A stretch of DNA of 64,000 nt from Butyribacter intestini (GCA_001414325.1 LLKB01000001.1:186001-250000); one strand, 5' to 3'. Positions 7,897-16,895 are shown, counted from the stretch's first letter. Translations and numbers: made by a program. The notes: generated from the letters alone by a model not told the origin.

Positions 7897-9201
7897 ATGG
7901 AAAATATTATGAAGATATTTGTATCATATATAAAAACGAATGTATTATGGGTTGTTTTTTGTGCAGTCCTTATATTATTTCAAATGGTATTTATGCGGCT
8001 TTCTGGCATGAAACAAAATGACTGTATATATGGAGTTATTCTTGAAAGTATGGTGTTTATAATAGTCTTTTTTAGTGGCTTTATAAATTATCTTATCAAA
8101 TACAATAAGCTTAAAAGAATATCATTGCTTGATATTGATGAACAGTCTGATATGCCTGAGACTTCAGAATGCGTTGAGCAGTTGTATCAGGAAATCGTAG
8201 AAAATCAGATAATAAGCCGTAAAAAAATAAAAGCAGACAAGGATAAGGCAGACAGTGAAATGCTGCAATATTACGGGATGTGGGTGCATCAGATAAAGAC
8301 ACCGATAGCAGCAATGCGTCTTTTATTGCAGACTGATATATCTGAATTTGCAGCCGATAACGAAAATAAAAGTGAAGAAAATATAAATGCTGCCGGATTA
8401 GATACTGAATATGCAGAAAATATAAATGCTGTCGAATTAAAGAATGAATATAAAGAAAGTATAAATGCCACCGGATTAGACACTGAATATATAGATACAG
8501 ATAACAAAGAGGATGAATTAGAAAAGATATATCTGGGTTTTGGTGAATTAAAAAAAGAATTGTCAAATGAACTTTTTCAGATAGAACAATACACGGAAAT
8601 GGCACTTCAATATCAGCGTGTGCAATCAGAAACAAATGATTTTGTACTTGAAAAAGTAAAACTGGACAAAGTGATAAGAGAGTCGATAAGAAAATATGCA
8701 AAGATATTTATAAGAAAAAAACTTGCCATGAATTATGATGGGACTGACATAACAGTGGTGAGTGATGAAAAATGGCTTGGATTTATAATAGAGCAGCTTT
8801 TATCAAATGCGGTTAAATACACCAAGTCTGGAAGCATAACAATTAGTATTGGAATGAACACATTAAAAACAGATGCGTTAAATAATGTTGATAAAGAAGA
8901 ACTAAAATATAAAAATTGTGAAAATGTTTTTCACAGAATTGAAAAAAGAGTTGAAAAAGAAAGTAAAAGCAGGATAATTTTTGTTGAGATTGCAGATGAG
9001 GGCATAGGCATAAGTGCAGAGGACATACCGAGAGTGTTTGAGAAAGGATATACAGGTTATAACGGACACGAAAATAAAACATCAACCGGTATCGGACTTT
9101 ATCTGTGCAAACAGGCAGCAGATAAACTCGGACACCGATTGGAGATAGAGTCGGAGGAGAAAAAAGGAACAAAAGTGAGAGTGTATCTTACAAAAATGTA
9201 A
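7897..9201 (+). CDS. Bce-type intramembrane-sensing histidine kinase with tandem repeat insert
   Basis: Kinase of 434 residues with two N-terminal membrane helices (about 11-35 and 47-70) and almost no external loop, as in BceS. These kinases sense flux through their partner ABC transporter. The phospho-accepting His131 lies in MWVHQIKTPIAAM. The ATPase domain has the N-box LLSNAVKYT, ADEGIGI and TGIGLYLCK. Two insertions make it longer than usual: three 13-residue repeats in the dimerisation hairpin (DNA 8377-8493) and about 40 Lys/Glu-rich residues in the ATPase domain (about 305-345). The start is uncertain; the ATG at 7897 or 7909 fits the membrane helix better than the open frame from 7837. 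Confidence 0.85.
   Translation: MENIMKIFVSYIKTNVLWVVFCAVLILFQMVFMRLSGMKQNDCIYGVILESMVFIIVFFSGFINYLIKYNKLKRISLLDIDEQSDMPETSECVEQLYQEIVENQIISRKKIKADKDKADSEMLQYYGMWVHQIKTPIAAMRLLLQTDISEFAADNENKSEENINAAGLDTEYAENINAVELKNEYKESINATGLDTEYIDTDNKEDELEKIYLGFGELKKELSNELFQIEQYTEMALQYQRVQSETNDFVLEKVKLDKVIRESIRKYAKIFIRKKLAMNYDGTDITVVSDEKWLGFIIEQLLSNAVKYTKSGSITISIGMNTLKTDALNNVDKEELKYKNCENVFHRIEKRVEKESKSRIIFVEIADEGIGISAEDIPRVFEKGYTGYNGHENKTSTGIGLYLCKQAADKLGHRLEIESEEKKGTKVRVYLTKM
8377..8493 (+). repeat. Three 39-bp in-frame tandem repeats inside the kinase gene
   Basis: Units at 8377, 8416 and 8455 translate to ENINAAGLDTEYA, ENINAVELKNEYK and ESINATGLDTEYI. They have diverged but keep frame and length. Confidence 0.9.
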
Positions 9202-9320
9202 GAAATAAAAGAGAAATGTAAGCTGTTTCGATAGCAGACATTTCTCTTTTTTGTTAGGATAATATCAGAACAGAAAGCAATGCAAGTCATGCGAATTGCG
9301 AATATCAGTTTGACTTGCGG

Positions 9321-9343
9321 ATTATGATAGTTTCGCAAATGTT
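9321..9343. repeat. Family A repeat, half copy
   Basis: ATTATGATAGTTTCGCAAATG matches the right end of the family A elements at 33631 and 49314. It lies directly before the ABC ATPase gene. A separate hairpin (GCAAGTCA with TGACTTGC) lies just upstream. Confidence 0.6.
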
Positions 9344-9375
9344 TAAAAAGCTTTGTTATAAGAAAGGTGGAAGTC

Positions 9376-10146
9376 ATGGAAATATTATCAGTTTCTAATT
9401 TAAAGAAAGTTTACACTACAAGATTTGGGGGCAATCAGGTTCAGGCACTTAAGAATATCAATTTCTCCGTAGACAAAGGTGAGTATGTTGCAGTTATGGG
9501 AGAGTCCGGTTCAGGAAAAACAACATTGTTAAATATTTTGGCGGCACTTGATAAACCTACAGCCGGCAATGTGCTTTTAAACGGAGTAAATCTTTCAACG
9601 GTCAAGGAAAAGGAAATTTCTGCATTTAGGAGGGAGCATCTAGGCTTTGTTTTTCAGGATTTTAACCTGCTAGACAATTTCTCACTTAAAGACAATATAT
9701 ATCTTCCGCTCGTGCTTGCGGGAAAGAAACATAATGAGATGGAAACTAAACTTCGTCCGATAGCAAAAATGCTTGGTATCGAACAGATAATTGAGAAATA
9801 TCCGTATGAGGTTTCCGGCGGACAGAAACAGAGGGCGGCAGTGGCGAGGGCACTTATAACAGAGCCGGAACTTATACTTGCTGATGAGCCGACAGGGGCA
9901 CTTGATTCAAAGGCAACAGATGATCTATTAGGACTTTTTAATGAGATAAACGAAAACGGTCAGACGATAGTTATGGTAACGCACAGCACAAAGGCGGCAA
10001 GCCATGCAAACAGGATTTTATTTATAAAAGATGGTGAAGTATTTCATCAGATATTCAGAGGTGGTCTGTCAAATGAGGAGCTTTATGCAAAGATTTCTGA
10101 TACGCTGACGGTACTTACAACCGGAGGAGACAAAGTGAACGATTAA
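9376..10146 (+). CDS. Bce-type ABC transporter ATP-binding protein
   Basis: ATPase of 256 residues in the MacB/BceA family. Walker A GESGSGKTT, Q-loop FVFQDFNLLDN, signature VSGGQKQRAAVARAL, Walker B LILADEPTGALDS and H-loop VTHSTK are all intact. With the permease that follows, it should form a transporter that both detects and removes cell-wall-active peptides such as bacitracin or lantibiotics (inferred from the family). The ATG at 9376 is five bases after AAGGTGG; a GTG at 9367 lies inside that Shine-Dalgarno and is rejected. Confidence 0.92.
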   Translation: MEILSVSNLKKVYTTRFGGNQVQALKNINFSVDKGEYVAVMGESGSGKTTLLNILAALDKPTAGNVLLNGVNLSTVKEKEISAFRREHLGFVFQDFNLLDNFSLKDNIYLPLVLAGKKHNEMETKLRPIAKMLGIEQIIEKYPYEVSGGQKQRAAVARALITEPELILADEPTGALDSKATDDLLGLFNEINENGQTIVMVTHSTKAASHANRILFIKDGEVFHQIFRGGLSNEELYAKISDTLTVLTTGGDKVND

Positions 10147-10171
10147 GAATTAAAAAAGGGAGTAATCACAG

Positions 10172-12187
10172 ATGGGTAAATTATATTTTAAACTGGCAAA
10201 GACAAATCTGTCTAATAACAAACCGTTTTATATACCATATATAATTTCAAGTATAATTACGGTTGCAATGCTCTATATGATGTCATTTTTAAGTGACAAT
10301 AAAGGACTTAATAAAATAATGGGGGCGGACAGTCTTGCAACCATATTCAGACTTGGTGTCGGAATTATAGTAATATTTTCATATATATTTTTGTTTTACA
10401 CAAACAGTTTCATCATCAAAAGAAGGAAAAAAGAAATAGGTGTTTACAATATTCTCGGAATGGAAAAAAGACATTTATCAAAGGTTCTTTTTGTAGAAAC
10501 TATTTATTCTGCAATAATCTCTCTGGTATGCGGAATTATCGTGGGAATAGTATTTTCTAAATTTATCCTTATGGTCTTATATGGAATTATAGGCATACAC
10601 AAGACAGTAGAATTTTTTGTTAATATACACGGAATTATCTTATGTGTAGTTTCATTTGGAATATTATTTTTGCTGACATTTTTATACAATTTTATGCAGA
10701 TAAAACTGGCAAATCCTATTGAACTTCTTCGTGGCACAAATGTAGGTGAGAGAGAACCAAAAACAAAGATTTTTATGACAATAGTTGGAGTAGTATGCCT
10801 TGCAATAGCTTATTATATAGCGATAACAACTGAGAATCCGCTTAATGTACTTACGCTTTTCTTTGTTGCCGTGCTGCTGGTTATAATCGGAACATTTGCG
10901 TTATTTACGGCGGGAAGTATCGCATTGTTAAAATTACTTAGAAACAATAAAAAGTTTTATTATAATAAGAGACATTTTATGGCAGTTTCAGGTATGCTTT
11001 ACAGAATGAAACAGAATGCGGCAGGACTTGCAAGTATATGTATTCTTTCAACAATGGTGCTTGTAGTAATATCAACAACGGTGAGTATGTATGTCGGAAT
11101 ACAGGATGAACTTATGGCAAGGTATCCTAACGATGTATGTGTCACGGTTGACTATAACAGTGTAATTGACAAAAGCAGTGAAATAGAAAAAGCCATATTT
11201 GATGAAATTGATAGTGCGGAAGTAAAAAATAAAAAAGCGTTTTCGTATTTATCAGTTTTTGTAGGGCAAAAGGGAGATAATTTTACAACTGATAAAGAAC
11301 ATTTATCATATCAGAACTCATATCTCTTTTATATACTTTCAAAAGATGATTTCATCAAAAGGGATAATAGTTTTAAAGATAAAATAGGGAACATTTCAAA
11401 GGGTGAGGCAGTAGTTGTTTTAAATAAAAAATACGATAAAAAAGATATAAAAATATTTGGTAAGAATTATAAAGTTAATAAAAGCTTTGAACATATGGAA
11501 GATAATGATTTATATATGATAAGCACACTTAATGGATTGGGATATATAATTCTTGATAATGATGAAAGTGTGCAGGAATTATATGATATGCAGGAAAAAA
11601 TGCTTGGAAAGGGGGCAAATTACTATACAAATAAAATCAGGTTTGATTTTAAATCCGGAAATAAAAAGCAGAAAGCAGCGGCTTATAAAAAGATAGACAA
11701 TGCAGTCAAGAAGTATTTTAAGGAAAATAAAAATGACAAAAAGGAAATTTCGTCATATTGGGTTGAGAGCAGACAGGAAAATGAGCAGAATTTTTATCTT
11801 TTATATGGTGGACTTTTCTTCCTTGGAATTTTCCTCGGAACAATGTTTTTGATAGTGACGGTAATGATAATATTCTACAAACAGATTACAGAGGGATATG
11901 ACGACAGAGAGCGTTACCAGATACTTGAAAAGGTCGGAATGAGCAGCAGGGAAGTAAAAGATACGATAAAATCACAGATAAGGATAGTATTTGTTCTTCC
12001 GATATTTGCGGCAGCAGTTCATGTGACAGCGGCATTTCCGATGGTAAACAGAATTCTTAAAATGCTAAATCTTAATAATGAAAAATTGTTTGCAGGATGT
12101 CTGGCAGCCACGATAATAGTATTTGCCGTTATCTATTATCTTGTATTTAAGGTGACATCGAGGGCATATTATAAGATAGTAAAATAG
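10172..12187 (+). CDS. Bce-type ABC transporter permease (FtsX family)
   Basis: Membrane protein of 671 residues with the BceB layout. One N-terminal helix and three helices lie within about 15-290, followed by a large extracellular domain (about 315-540) between helices 8 and 9 as in the family, and then the C-terminal FtsX block (about 545-671; FYLLYGGLFFLGIFLGTMFLIVTVMI). The extracellular domain is where peptide antibiotics or lipid-II complexes are thought to be recognised. It is 25 bp downstream of the ATPase gene and closed by a terminator. Confidence 0.92.
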   Translation: MGKLYFKLAKTNLSNNKPFYIPYIISSIITVAMLYMMSFLSDNKGLNKIMGADSLATIFRLGVGIIVIFSYIFLFYTNSFIIKRRKKEIGVYNILGMEKRHLSKVLFVETIYSAIISLVCGIIVGIVFSKFILMVLYGIIGIHKTVEFFVNIHGIILCVVSFGILFLLTFLYNFMQIKLANPIELLRGTNVGEREPKTKIFMTIVGVVCLAIAYYIAITTENPLNVLTLFFVAVLLVIIGTFALFTAGSIALLKLLRNNKKFYYNKRHFMAVSGMLYRMKQNAAGLASICILSTMVLVVISTTVSMYVGIQDELMARYPNDVCVTVDYNSVIDKSSEIEKAIFDEIDSAEVKNKKAFSYLSVFVGQKGDNFTTDKEHLSYQNSYLFYILSKDDFIKRDNSFKDKIGNISKGEAVVVLNKKYDKKDIKIFGKNYKVNKSFEHMEDNDLYMISTLNGLGYIILDNDESVQELYDMQEKMLGKGANYYTNKIRFDFKSGNKKQKAAAYKKIDNAVKKYFKENKNDKKEISSYWVESRQENEQNFYLLYGGLFFLGIFLGTMFLIVTVMIIFYKQITEGYDDRERYQILEKVGMSSREVKDTIKSQIRIVFVLPIFAAAVHVTAAFPMVNRILKMLNLNNEKLFAGCLAATIIVFAVIYYLVFKVTSRAYYKIVK

Positions 12188-12194
12188 GAGTAGT

Positions 12195-12228
12195 GCACAT
12201 CAGGCATATTATGTTTGATGTGCCTTTT
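12195..12228 (+). terminator. Intrinsic terminator after the Bce-type permease gene
   Basis: GCACATCA pairs with TGATGTGC, followed by CTTTT. A second hairpin (AAAGCGGA with TCCGCTTT) lies at 12254-12278; the stretch GCAGGTAGCARAGCGGATT around it recurs at 24546. Confidence 0.85.
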
Positions 12229-12354
12229 GCATTAGTGTTATGAGCAGGTAGCAAAGCGGATTGCGAATGTCCGCTTTACTTTATTAATCTTCAATGTTAC
12301 TATATTGCTATATAACTAATGTTGTGGATTGCTGAAATGTTATTTGTTTGTATA

Positions 12355-12419
12355 GATATTTGCGAAACTATCATAGTCTGTGTAATTAGCATAACATATA
12401 ATTAGTTTCGTAATTACCA
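12355..12419. repeat. Family A palindromic repeat
   Basis: Ends ATTTGCGAAACTATCAT and ATTAGTTTCGTAATTACC are inverted copies of each other. The inner part TAGCATAACATATAAT is shared with the copies at 33631 and 60555. It lies 37 bp before the AAA/PD-(D/E)XK gene. Confidence 0.75.
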
Positions 12420-12456
12420 TTATCTGGTTATAAAAGATAATGAGAAGGAGGATTAT

Positions 12457-14163
12457 ATGGCAAGAACGGTAAGTATAGGAAATCAGGATTTTGAAAAAAT
12501 GATACAGCGTAACTGTTTTTATGTTGATAAAACAGGTTTTATAAAGGAATGGTGGGAAAATGAAGATGAGGTCACTCTTATAACCAGACCACGCCGTTTT
12601 GGAAAAACATTAAATATGAGTATGTTAAAATGCTTTTTCTCAAATAAATATGCAGACAGAGGAGAGTTGTTTGAGGGACTTGAGATATGGGAAGATGAGA
12701 AGTATCGTGAAATTCAGGGAACATATCCGGTGATATTTTTTAGTTTCGCAAAAATAAAGCAGACAACTTATAAAGAGACAATAGAGAAGATAAAAAAGAT
12801 AATTTTTGATTTATATCAGGAGTATGCTTTTATCGGAAAATGGAACGGTCTTACGGACAAGGAAAAAGAAAATTTTAATAATATAAGTTATGATATGAGC
12901 GATGTTATTGCACAGGAAGCAATAGTTGACCTTTCAAATTATTTGAGCAGATATTATGGAAAGAAAGTAATTATACTTCTTGATGAATATGATACGCCTA
13001 TGCAGGAAGCATATGTAAATGGATATTGGGAAGAACTTGTTGCATTTACAAGAAGCCTTTTTAATTCAACATTTAAGACAAATCCGTATTTGGAGCGAGC
13101 GATAATGACCGGTATAACGAGAGTATCGAAAGAGAGTATCTTCTCAGACCTTAACAACCTTGAGGTAGTTACAACACTGACTCCAAAATATGAAACTGCA
13201 TTTGGATTTACAGAAGAAGAAGTGTTTAAGGCATTAGATGAGCAGGGGCTTTCTGGCAAAAAGAATGATGTTAAGATATGGTATGATGGTTTTAGATTTG
13301 GCAGTAAAAATGACATTTATAATCCGTGGTCGATAATAAATTATCTGGATAAGAAAAAAATTGCAATGTATTGGGCGGAGTCAAGTTCAAATGGTTTGAT
13401 AAACAGCTTAGTGCAAAAGGGAAGTTCAAATATAAAAATGATGGTTGAAAAACTTATAAATGGCTCAACTATCAATGTGGTAATAGATGAACAGATAGTA
13501 TTTTCAGAACTTGATTATTCAGAAGATGCCATATGGAGTCTTATGCTTGCAAGCGGTTATTTGAAAGTTATTTCGTCAGAAGAATTAAATCTGATAAGAG
13601 AAAGTGATAATGAGTATGAACTTGCTCTCACAAACCGTGAGATATTGTTTATGTTCAAAAAAATGATACTCCGCTGGTTTAGTCCGGCAAAAAGTGAGAC
13701 AAATGAATTCATAAAGGCACTTATAACTGGAGATATAGAAAGTATGAATGAGTATATGAATGATGTAGCATTACGGACATTCAGTTCATTTGACTCAGGA
13801 AATCATACATCAGATAAAAAAGCACCTGAGAATTTCTTCCATGGCTTTGTTTTAGGACTTATGGTAGACCAGTCAGATAACTATATCATAACCTCAAATC
13901 GTGAGAGTGGTTTCGGACGATATGATATAATGCTTGAACCAAAAGATAAACAGAGTGAAAAATATCCGGGGATTGTCATAGAGTTTAAGGTGATAAATCC
14001 AAGAAGAGAAAATTCACTTGAAGAAACTGTAGAAGCTGCATTAAAACAGATAGAGGAAAAAAACTATGATGCAGAATTGATAAATCGTGGAGTAGATAAA
14101 GAAAATATCCATCATTACGGCTTTGCGTTTAGAAATAAGGAAGTTTTGATAGATGGACGGTAG
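12457..14163 (+). CDS. AAA-ATPase-like / PD-(D/E)XK (DUF1703) protein
   Basis: Protein of 568 residues in a family common in gut Clostridia and Bacteroides. The N-terminal AAA-ATPase-like domain has Walker A RPRRFGKT at 44-51 and a Walker-B-like VIILLDEYDTP. The C-terminal PD-(D/E)XK nuclease-like domain has RYDIMLEPKD followed by VIEFKV. The family has no settled role; mobile-element, toxin or defence links have been suggested. It is a single gene flanked by family A repeat 12355 and a strong terminator. A shorter relative without the ends is the fragment at 29170. Shine-Dalgarno GAAGGAGG precedes the ATG. Confidence 0.88.
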   Translation: MARTVSIGNQDFEKMIQRNCFYVDKTGFIKEWWENEDEVTLITRPRRFGKTLNMSMLKCFFSNKYADRGELFEGLEIWEDEKYREIQGTYPVIFFSFAKIKQTTYKETIEKIKKIIFDLYQEYAFIGKWNGLTDKEKENFNNISYDMSDVIAQEAIVDLSNYLSRYYGKKVIILLDEYDTPMQEAYVNGYWEELVAFTRSLFNSTFKTNPYLERAIMTGITRVSKESIFSDLNNLEVVTTLTPKYETAFGFTEEEVFKALDEQGLSGKKNDVKIWYDGFRFGSKNDIYNPWSIINYLDKKKIAMYWAESSSNGLINSLVQKGSSNIKMMVEKLINGSTINVVIDEQIVFSELDYSEDAIWSLMLASGYLKVISSEELNLIRESDNEYELALTNREILFMFKKMILRWFSPAKSETNEFIKALITGDIESMNEYMNDVALRTFSSFDSGNHTSDKKAPENFFHGFVLGLMVDQSDNYIITSNRESGFGRYDIMLEPKDKQSEKYPGIVIEFKVINPRRENSLEETVEAALKQIEEKNYDAELINRGVDKENIHHYGFAFRNKEVLIDGR

Positions 14164-14196
14164 ATATTTTCGGAACTGAAAATAAAACAGAAAAAT

Positions 14197-14242
14197 AACA
14201 AAGACCGCATATATAAGTGACGATATATACGGTCTTTGTTTT
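14197..14242 (+). terminator. Intrinsic terminator after the AAA/PD-(D/E)XK gene
   Basis: AACAAAGACCG pairs with CGGTCTTTGTT, and the inner ATATAT arms pair as well. TTTT follows. Confidence 0.9.
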
Positions 14243-14275
14243 AAATATTTTATAACTAATAAGTGTTAAGCACAT

Positions 14276-14599
14276 TTATTTTATTCTATAATAATATATA
14301 GGTGGATGTAGTTGATTAGCAATAAATATAACAATTATACAAATTAAAACAATTATTATAGAAATCAAAAATAAAATTTTTAGGTTAATCTGAAATTTTG
14401 GTGTGTCAGATAAAAAAGCAAGTTCTTCATTGATAAATAGCATTTTTAAATCATCAAATGTAGTATCAGGGTGTTCTTCAAGATAACTGAGTATTTCATC
14501 AGTAAGGAGTCTGCGTAATTTACGCCTTTCAGCAAAAGGATATTTATTGAAAGGGTAAGCTTGTTTTACTATTTTTTTTATCTGTCGTGCTGTAATCAT
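14276..14599 (-). CDS. Small HAAS-like membrane protein, copy 2
   Basis: Protein of 107 residues: a helical cytosolic part (about 1-68, with FAERRKLRRLLTDEILSYL and TFDDLKMLFINEELAFL), then one membrane helix (about 72-95) and a short tail. The layout matches the larger protein at 15129 and resembles HAAS/DUF1700-type domains that accompany PadR regulators, where they may report on membrane or ligand state. The match is by pattern only. It is the last gene of the PadR operon, 15 bp after the secreted protein gene, with Shine-Dalgarno GGAGC. Confidence 0.65.
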   Translation of the reverse strand: MITARQIKKIVKQAYPFNKYPFAERRKLRRLLTDEILSYLEEHPDTTFDDLKMLFINEELAFLSDTPKFQINLKILFLISIIIVLICIIVIFIANQLHPPIYYYRIK

Positions 14600-14614
14600 A
14601 TAGCTGCTCCTGTT

Positions 14615-15106
14615 TTATTTAAAATTTCCATATTTTGTACAGGTAATTGTTGTTGTGTGGGATGATACTGAACCATTATATTTTATTTGAATTGTACCAG
14701 TTGCTTTATTATTAGAACCGCCGTGTTTTTCTGAGTAAAATGAATACTTGTTATTTATTATTTTTAGCGAACCAGTGCATGATTTGTATTTTACGGATAC
14801 CCCTTTATTAACGGTAAAATATGCTGTTAGAGTGTAAGTCCAACAAACATTATTGTTATTATCATAATGTTTTATTTTTTTGAAATGAGATTTTGTTTCC
14901 GTAGCAGAAGCGGTACTTAAAAGAAAGTTATGTTCCATAGTCTCAGGATAACAGGTTTCTATATCATAGCTGCCATCATCATAGTAGGTAATAGAGGATG
15001 GTATTTCTGTGGATATACTTTCTGCTGATGCGTTTGTTGACGATAAAAATATAAAGGTAATAGCTAAAACAAGTGGCATTGGTATTTTTAATAATCTCTT
15101 TTTCAT
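14615..15106 (-). CDS. Small secreted protein of the PadR operon
   Basis: Protein of 163 residues with a signal peptide (KKRLLKIPMPLVLAITFIFL, cleavage probably after NASA). The exported part is rich in Thr, Ser, Lys and Tyr and in predicted beta strands (NNVCWTYTLTAYFTVN, SVKYKSCTGSLKI). Three cysteines (CYPE, CWTY, KSCTG) plus a late ITCTK could form disulfides. I recognise no enzyme motif. Small secreted beta proteins of this kind next to PadR occur in many Firmicutes without a known role; a bacteriocin-like or signalling role is possible but unproven. The start at 15106 has AAGGAGAAC; the frame open from 15151 lacks one. Confidence 0.7.
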   Translation of the reverse strand: MKKRLLKIPMPLVLAITFIFLSSTNASAESISTEIPSSITYYDDGSYDIETCYPETMEHNFLLSTASATETKSHFKKIKHYDNNNNVCWTYTLTAYFTVNKGVSVKYKSCTGSLKIINNKYSFYSEKHGGSNNKATGTIQIKYNGSVSSHTTTITCTKYGNFK

Positions 15107-15128
15107 AATAGTTCTCCTTATACATAAA

Positions 15129-15584
15129 TTATTTAGCATAGTCAGTTCCAAAATTGTAAGTTTTTATTGCAGGTGGATCTGTCTCATGGGTAAAAGGATT
15201 TATATTATTGTCAATCTCATCAGGAGCCCCCTGTATTTCAATATCATATCCTCTTGAATAATCCCATTTACCATAAAAGTATTTAGCAGTATGTACTATA
15301 AGAAATATACTGACTGTAATAATAGAAAATACGGTTATTCTACGAAATGCTTTTTTGACTGTAGCAGTTTTTGAAGGTATTTCGGAGAAAGTGCTTAATT
15401 CCTGAGGATTTCCAAATGTAAGTTGTAAATCTTCATATGTATAGTCTGTATTTTCCTTTGTATATGTTGTTAAAGAGTCCTTTAACTGTTCTATAAATAG
15501 TTTTTTTGATTTATAATTGCCATGATAGCCTTTTTTAACATCATGGAGATATTTTTTAAGTGCTTTATTTTTTTTATGTTTCAT
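15129..15584 (-). CDS. HAAS-like single-pass membrane protein, copy 1
   Basis: Protein of 151 residues. The N-terminal basic and helical part (about 1-75) has FIEQLKDSL and YTYEDLQLTFGNPQEL, close in pattern to HAAS/DUF1700 domains. One membrane helix follows (about 82-100) and then a 50-residue outside or periphery tail. It is the gene after padR, so by analogy it should modulate the regulator or sense the exported product. Its N-terminal and membrane layout is repeated in the gene at 14276, so the operon carries two such partners. Shine-Dalgarno AGAGGAA. Confidence 0.65.
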   Translation of the reverse strand: MKHKKNKALKKYLHDVKKGYHGNYKSKKLFIEQLKDSLTTYTKENTDYTYEDLQLTFGNPQELSTFSEIPSKTATVKKAFRRITVFSIITVSIFLIVHTAKYFYGKWDYSRGYDIEIQGAPDEIDNNINPFTHETDPPAIKTYNFGTDYAK

Positions 15585-15648
15585 AATTTTTCCTCTTATA
15601 TTTTATAGTGCCCGTAGTTGTGTTTATATATTAAAAATCAGATTTCAG

Positions 15649-16002
15649 TCAGGAGATGGTTCCGGTTTTCTGCATAATCAAACTGATTGCCTGTGTTATT
15701 GTATTGTATTCATCAATGATTTTTTGCAGATATTCGCGACCGGCATCGGTAATAAGGTAGTAAACTCTGGTTCTTTTGATGCCCACCTTGACCTGTTCAA
15801 AGCTTAGGTAACCATTTTGTGTGAGACGATATAATGTCGGATACATGGTAGTCTCCTTAAGCTCATACTTTCCCTCGCTAAAGTCAGAAAGTTCCTGAGA
15901 AAGCTGATAGCCATATTTTTGTTCTTTTTGCAAAAGCAATAATAGAACTAATTCTATGGTTCCATGTTTTATATTATTTTTGTTTCTCGTTGTTTTCGGC
16001 AT
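15649..16002 (-). CDS. PadR family transcriptional regulator
   Basis: Winged-helix regulator of 117 residues. The family pattern is clear: IKHGTIELVLLLLLQKEQKYGYQLSQEL, then ETTMYPTLYRLTQNGYL and GIKRTRVYYLITDAGREYL, with the C-terminal dimerisation helix EYNTITQAI. PadR proteins usually repress their own operon and release on ligand or stress. The second ATG (16002) has AAAGGTGA at good spacing and is chosen over 16008. It heads the leftward operon of two HAAS-like proteins and a secreted protein. The shared gap with the rightward secretion cluster suggests it may control both. Confidence 0.9.
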   Translation of the reverse strand: MPKTTRNKNNIKHGTIELVLLLLLQKEQKYGYQLSQELSDFSEGKYELKETTMYPTLYRLTQNGYLSFEQVKVGIKRTRVYYLITDAGREYLQKIIDEYNTITQAISLIMQKTGTIS

Positions 16003-16079
16003 AATCATTCACCTTTCTGTGAACAGTGTACTATATTTAATGCAATATGTCATCATTTTTCAAAAAGATATAGCACACT

Positions 16080-16180
16080 ATTTAATAATATTACAATTAA
16101 TTTTATATGTCAATATAAACTATAATAAATAGTATAGCATAAATACCTTTTAGTAAATAGTATTTGACAAATAATATAAA
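16080..16180. promoter_or_regulatory. Repeated AAATAGTAT boxes between padR and the secretion cluster
   Basis: TAAATAGTAT occurs twice in direct orientation (around 16124-16134 and 16155-16165), and an inverted ACTATTTA lies at 16078-16085. Such AT-rich repeated boxes fit PadR-type operators, but this is inference. The rest of the 350-bp gap 16009-16358 holds no gene that I can support. Confidence 0.35.
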
Positions 16181-16358
16181 AAGTGATAATGTTTTGAATT
16201 GGGAGAAAGATATATGTGTATTTTGAGGGAAAATTACAAAGAAGGAGGAATGTCTGGAAAAAATAAAGTTTAAGGTAACTGAAAAATTTATTATTTTAAA
16301 AATGTCAAACGAAACAAATTGACTTATAGTGTGGAGTGAGGATAGAATGGAGGAAAGT

Positions 16359-16826
16359 ATGATATACAGTAAGATATTAAAAAGGATAACAGCAGTAGCT
16401 GTTGCATCATCCATTGTTTTAAGTGGAAGTGTTTATGCAGGAGCGTCAAGTTATGAGAATAAGGAGTATTCTTATGATTATCAAAAAGATGGAGATTATA
16501 AGGATACAACACCTAGAATTAAAAATTATAATGGCAGCAATAAACCACATGGTTATGTATATGCTATAGCATCATATGGAATACCATCATCAGTTATGGT
16601 AAGAGGTACAAATGATGCTGGAAAGAAATCTAAGAAGTTTAGCGAATATGTTACTATTCCTATATATTCGCATACCTGTATAGTAAACTGGTTTAAAAAA
16701 GACAGTACATATACTAAAGTTGCATTGAGGGTGCGTACAAATTCTAATAAAGGTGCTACATATGGTTGCTGGAGTCCTGATTCGTCAAAGAAGTATCCAC
16801 ATGTTGTTGGTAGTGAAAAGTCATAA
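16359..16826 (+). CDS. Small secreted protein heading an ABC transporter cluster
   Basis: Protein of 155 residues with a signal peptide (residues about 1-27, ending SGSVYA). The mature part is about 128 residues, rich in Lys, Ser, Tyr and Gly, with beta-strand patterns (YVYAIASYGIPSSVMV, YVTIPIYSHTCIVNW, KVALRVRTNSN) and two cysteines. It has no enzyme motif. The size and context (secreted small protein, anchored protein, two permeases and an ATPase) recall lactococcin-972-like or DUF2712-type loci, but no family match can be claimed. The ATG at 16359 is five bases after GGAGG; longer frames from 16329 lack a Shine-Dalgarno. Confidence 0.7.
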   Translation: MIYSKILKRITAVAVASSIVLSGSVYAGASSYENKEYSYDYQKDGDYKDTTPRIKNYNGSNKPHGYVYAIASYGIPSSVMVRGTNDAGKKSKKFSEYVTIPIYSHTCIVNWFKKDSTYTKVALRVRTNSNKGATYGCWSPDSSKKYPHVVGSEKS

Positions 16827-16895
16827 AAATAATTACTAAAACGATAATAATATAGCGTATAATAAGGTGGGAACTTAAGAAGGAGAAGTGGTAAA

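Noticed and set aside
8377-8493. Short regular repeats as a possible CRISPR array
   Set aside because: The units are adjacent, without spacers, and are in frame within a kinase gene.
8111-8701. 196-residue minus-strand open frame over the kinase repeats
   Set aside because: It is the complement of the repeat-containing kinase region; its own repeats only mirror the 39-bp units.
12457-14163. AAA/PD-(D/E)XK gene as a confirmed anti-phage defence system
   Set aside because: The family is widespread and without settled function, and no partner genes are nearby.
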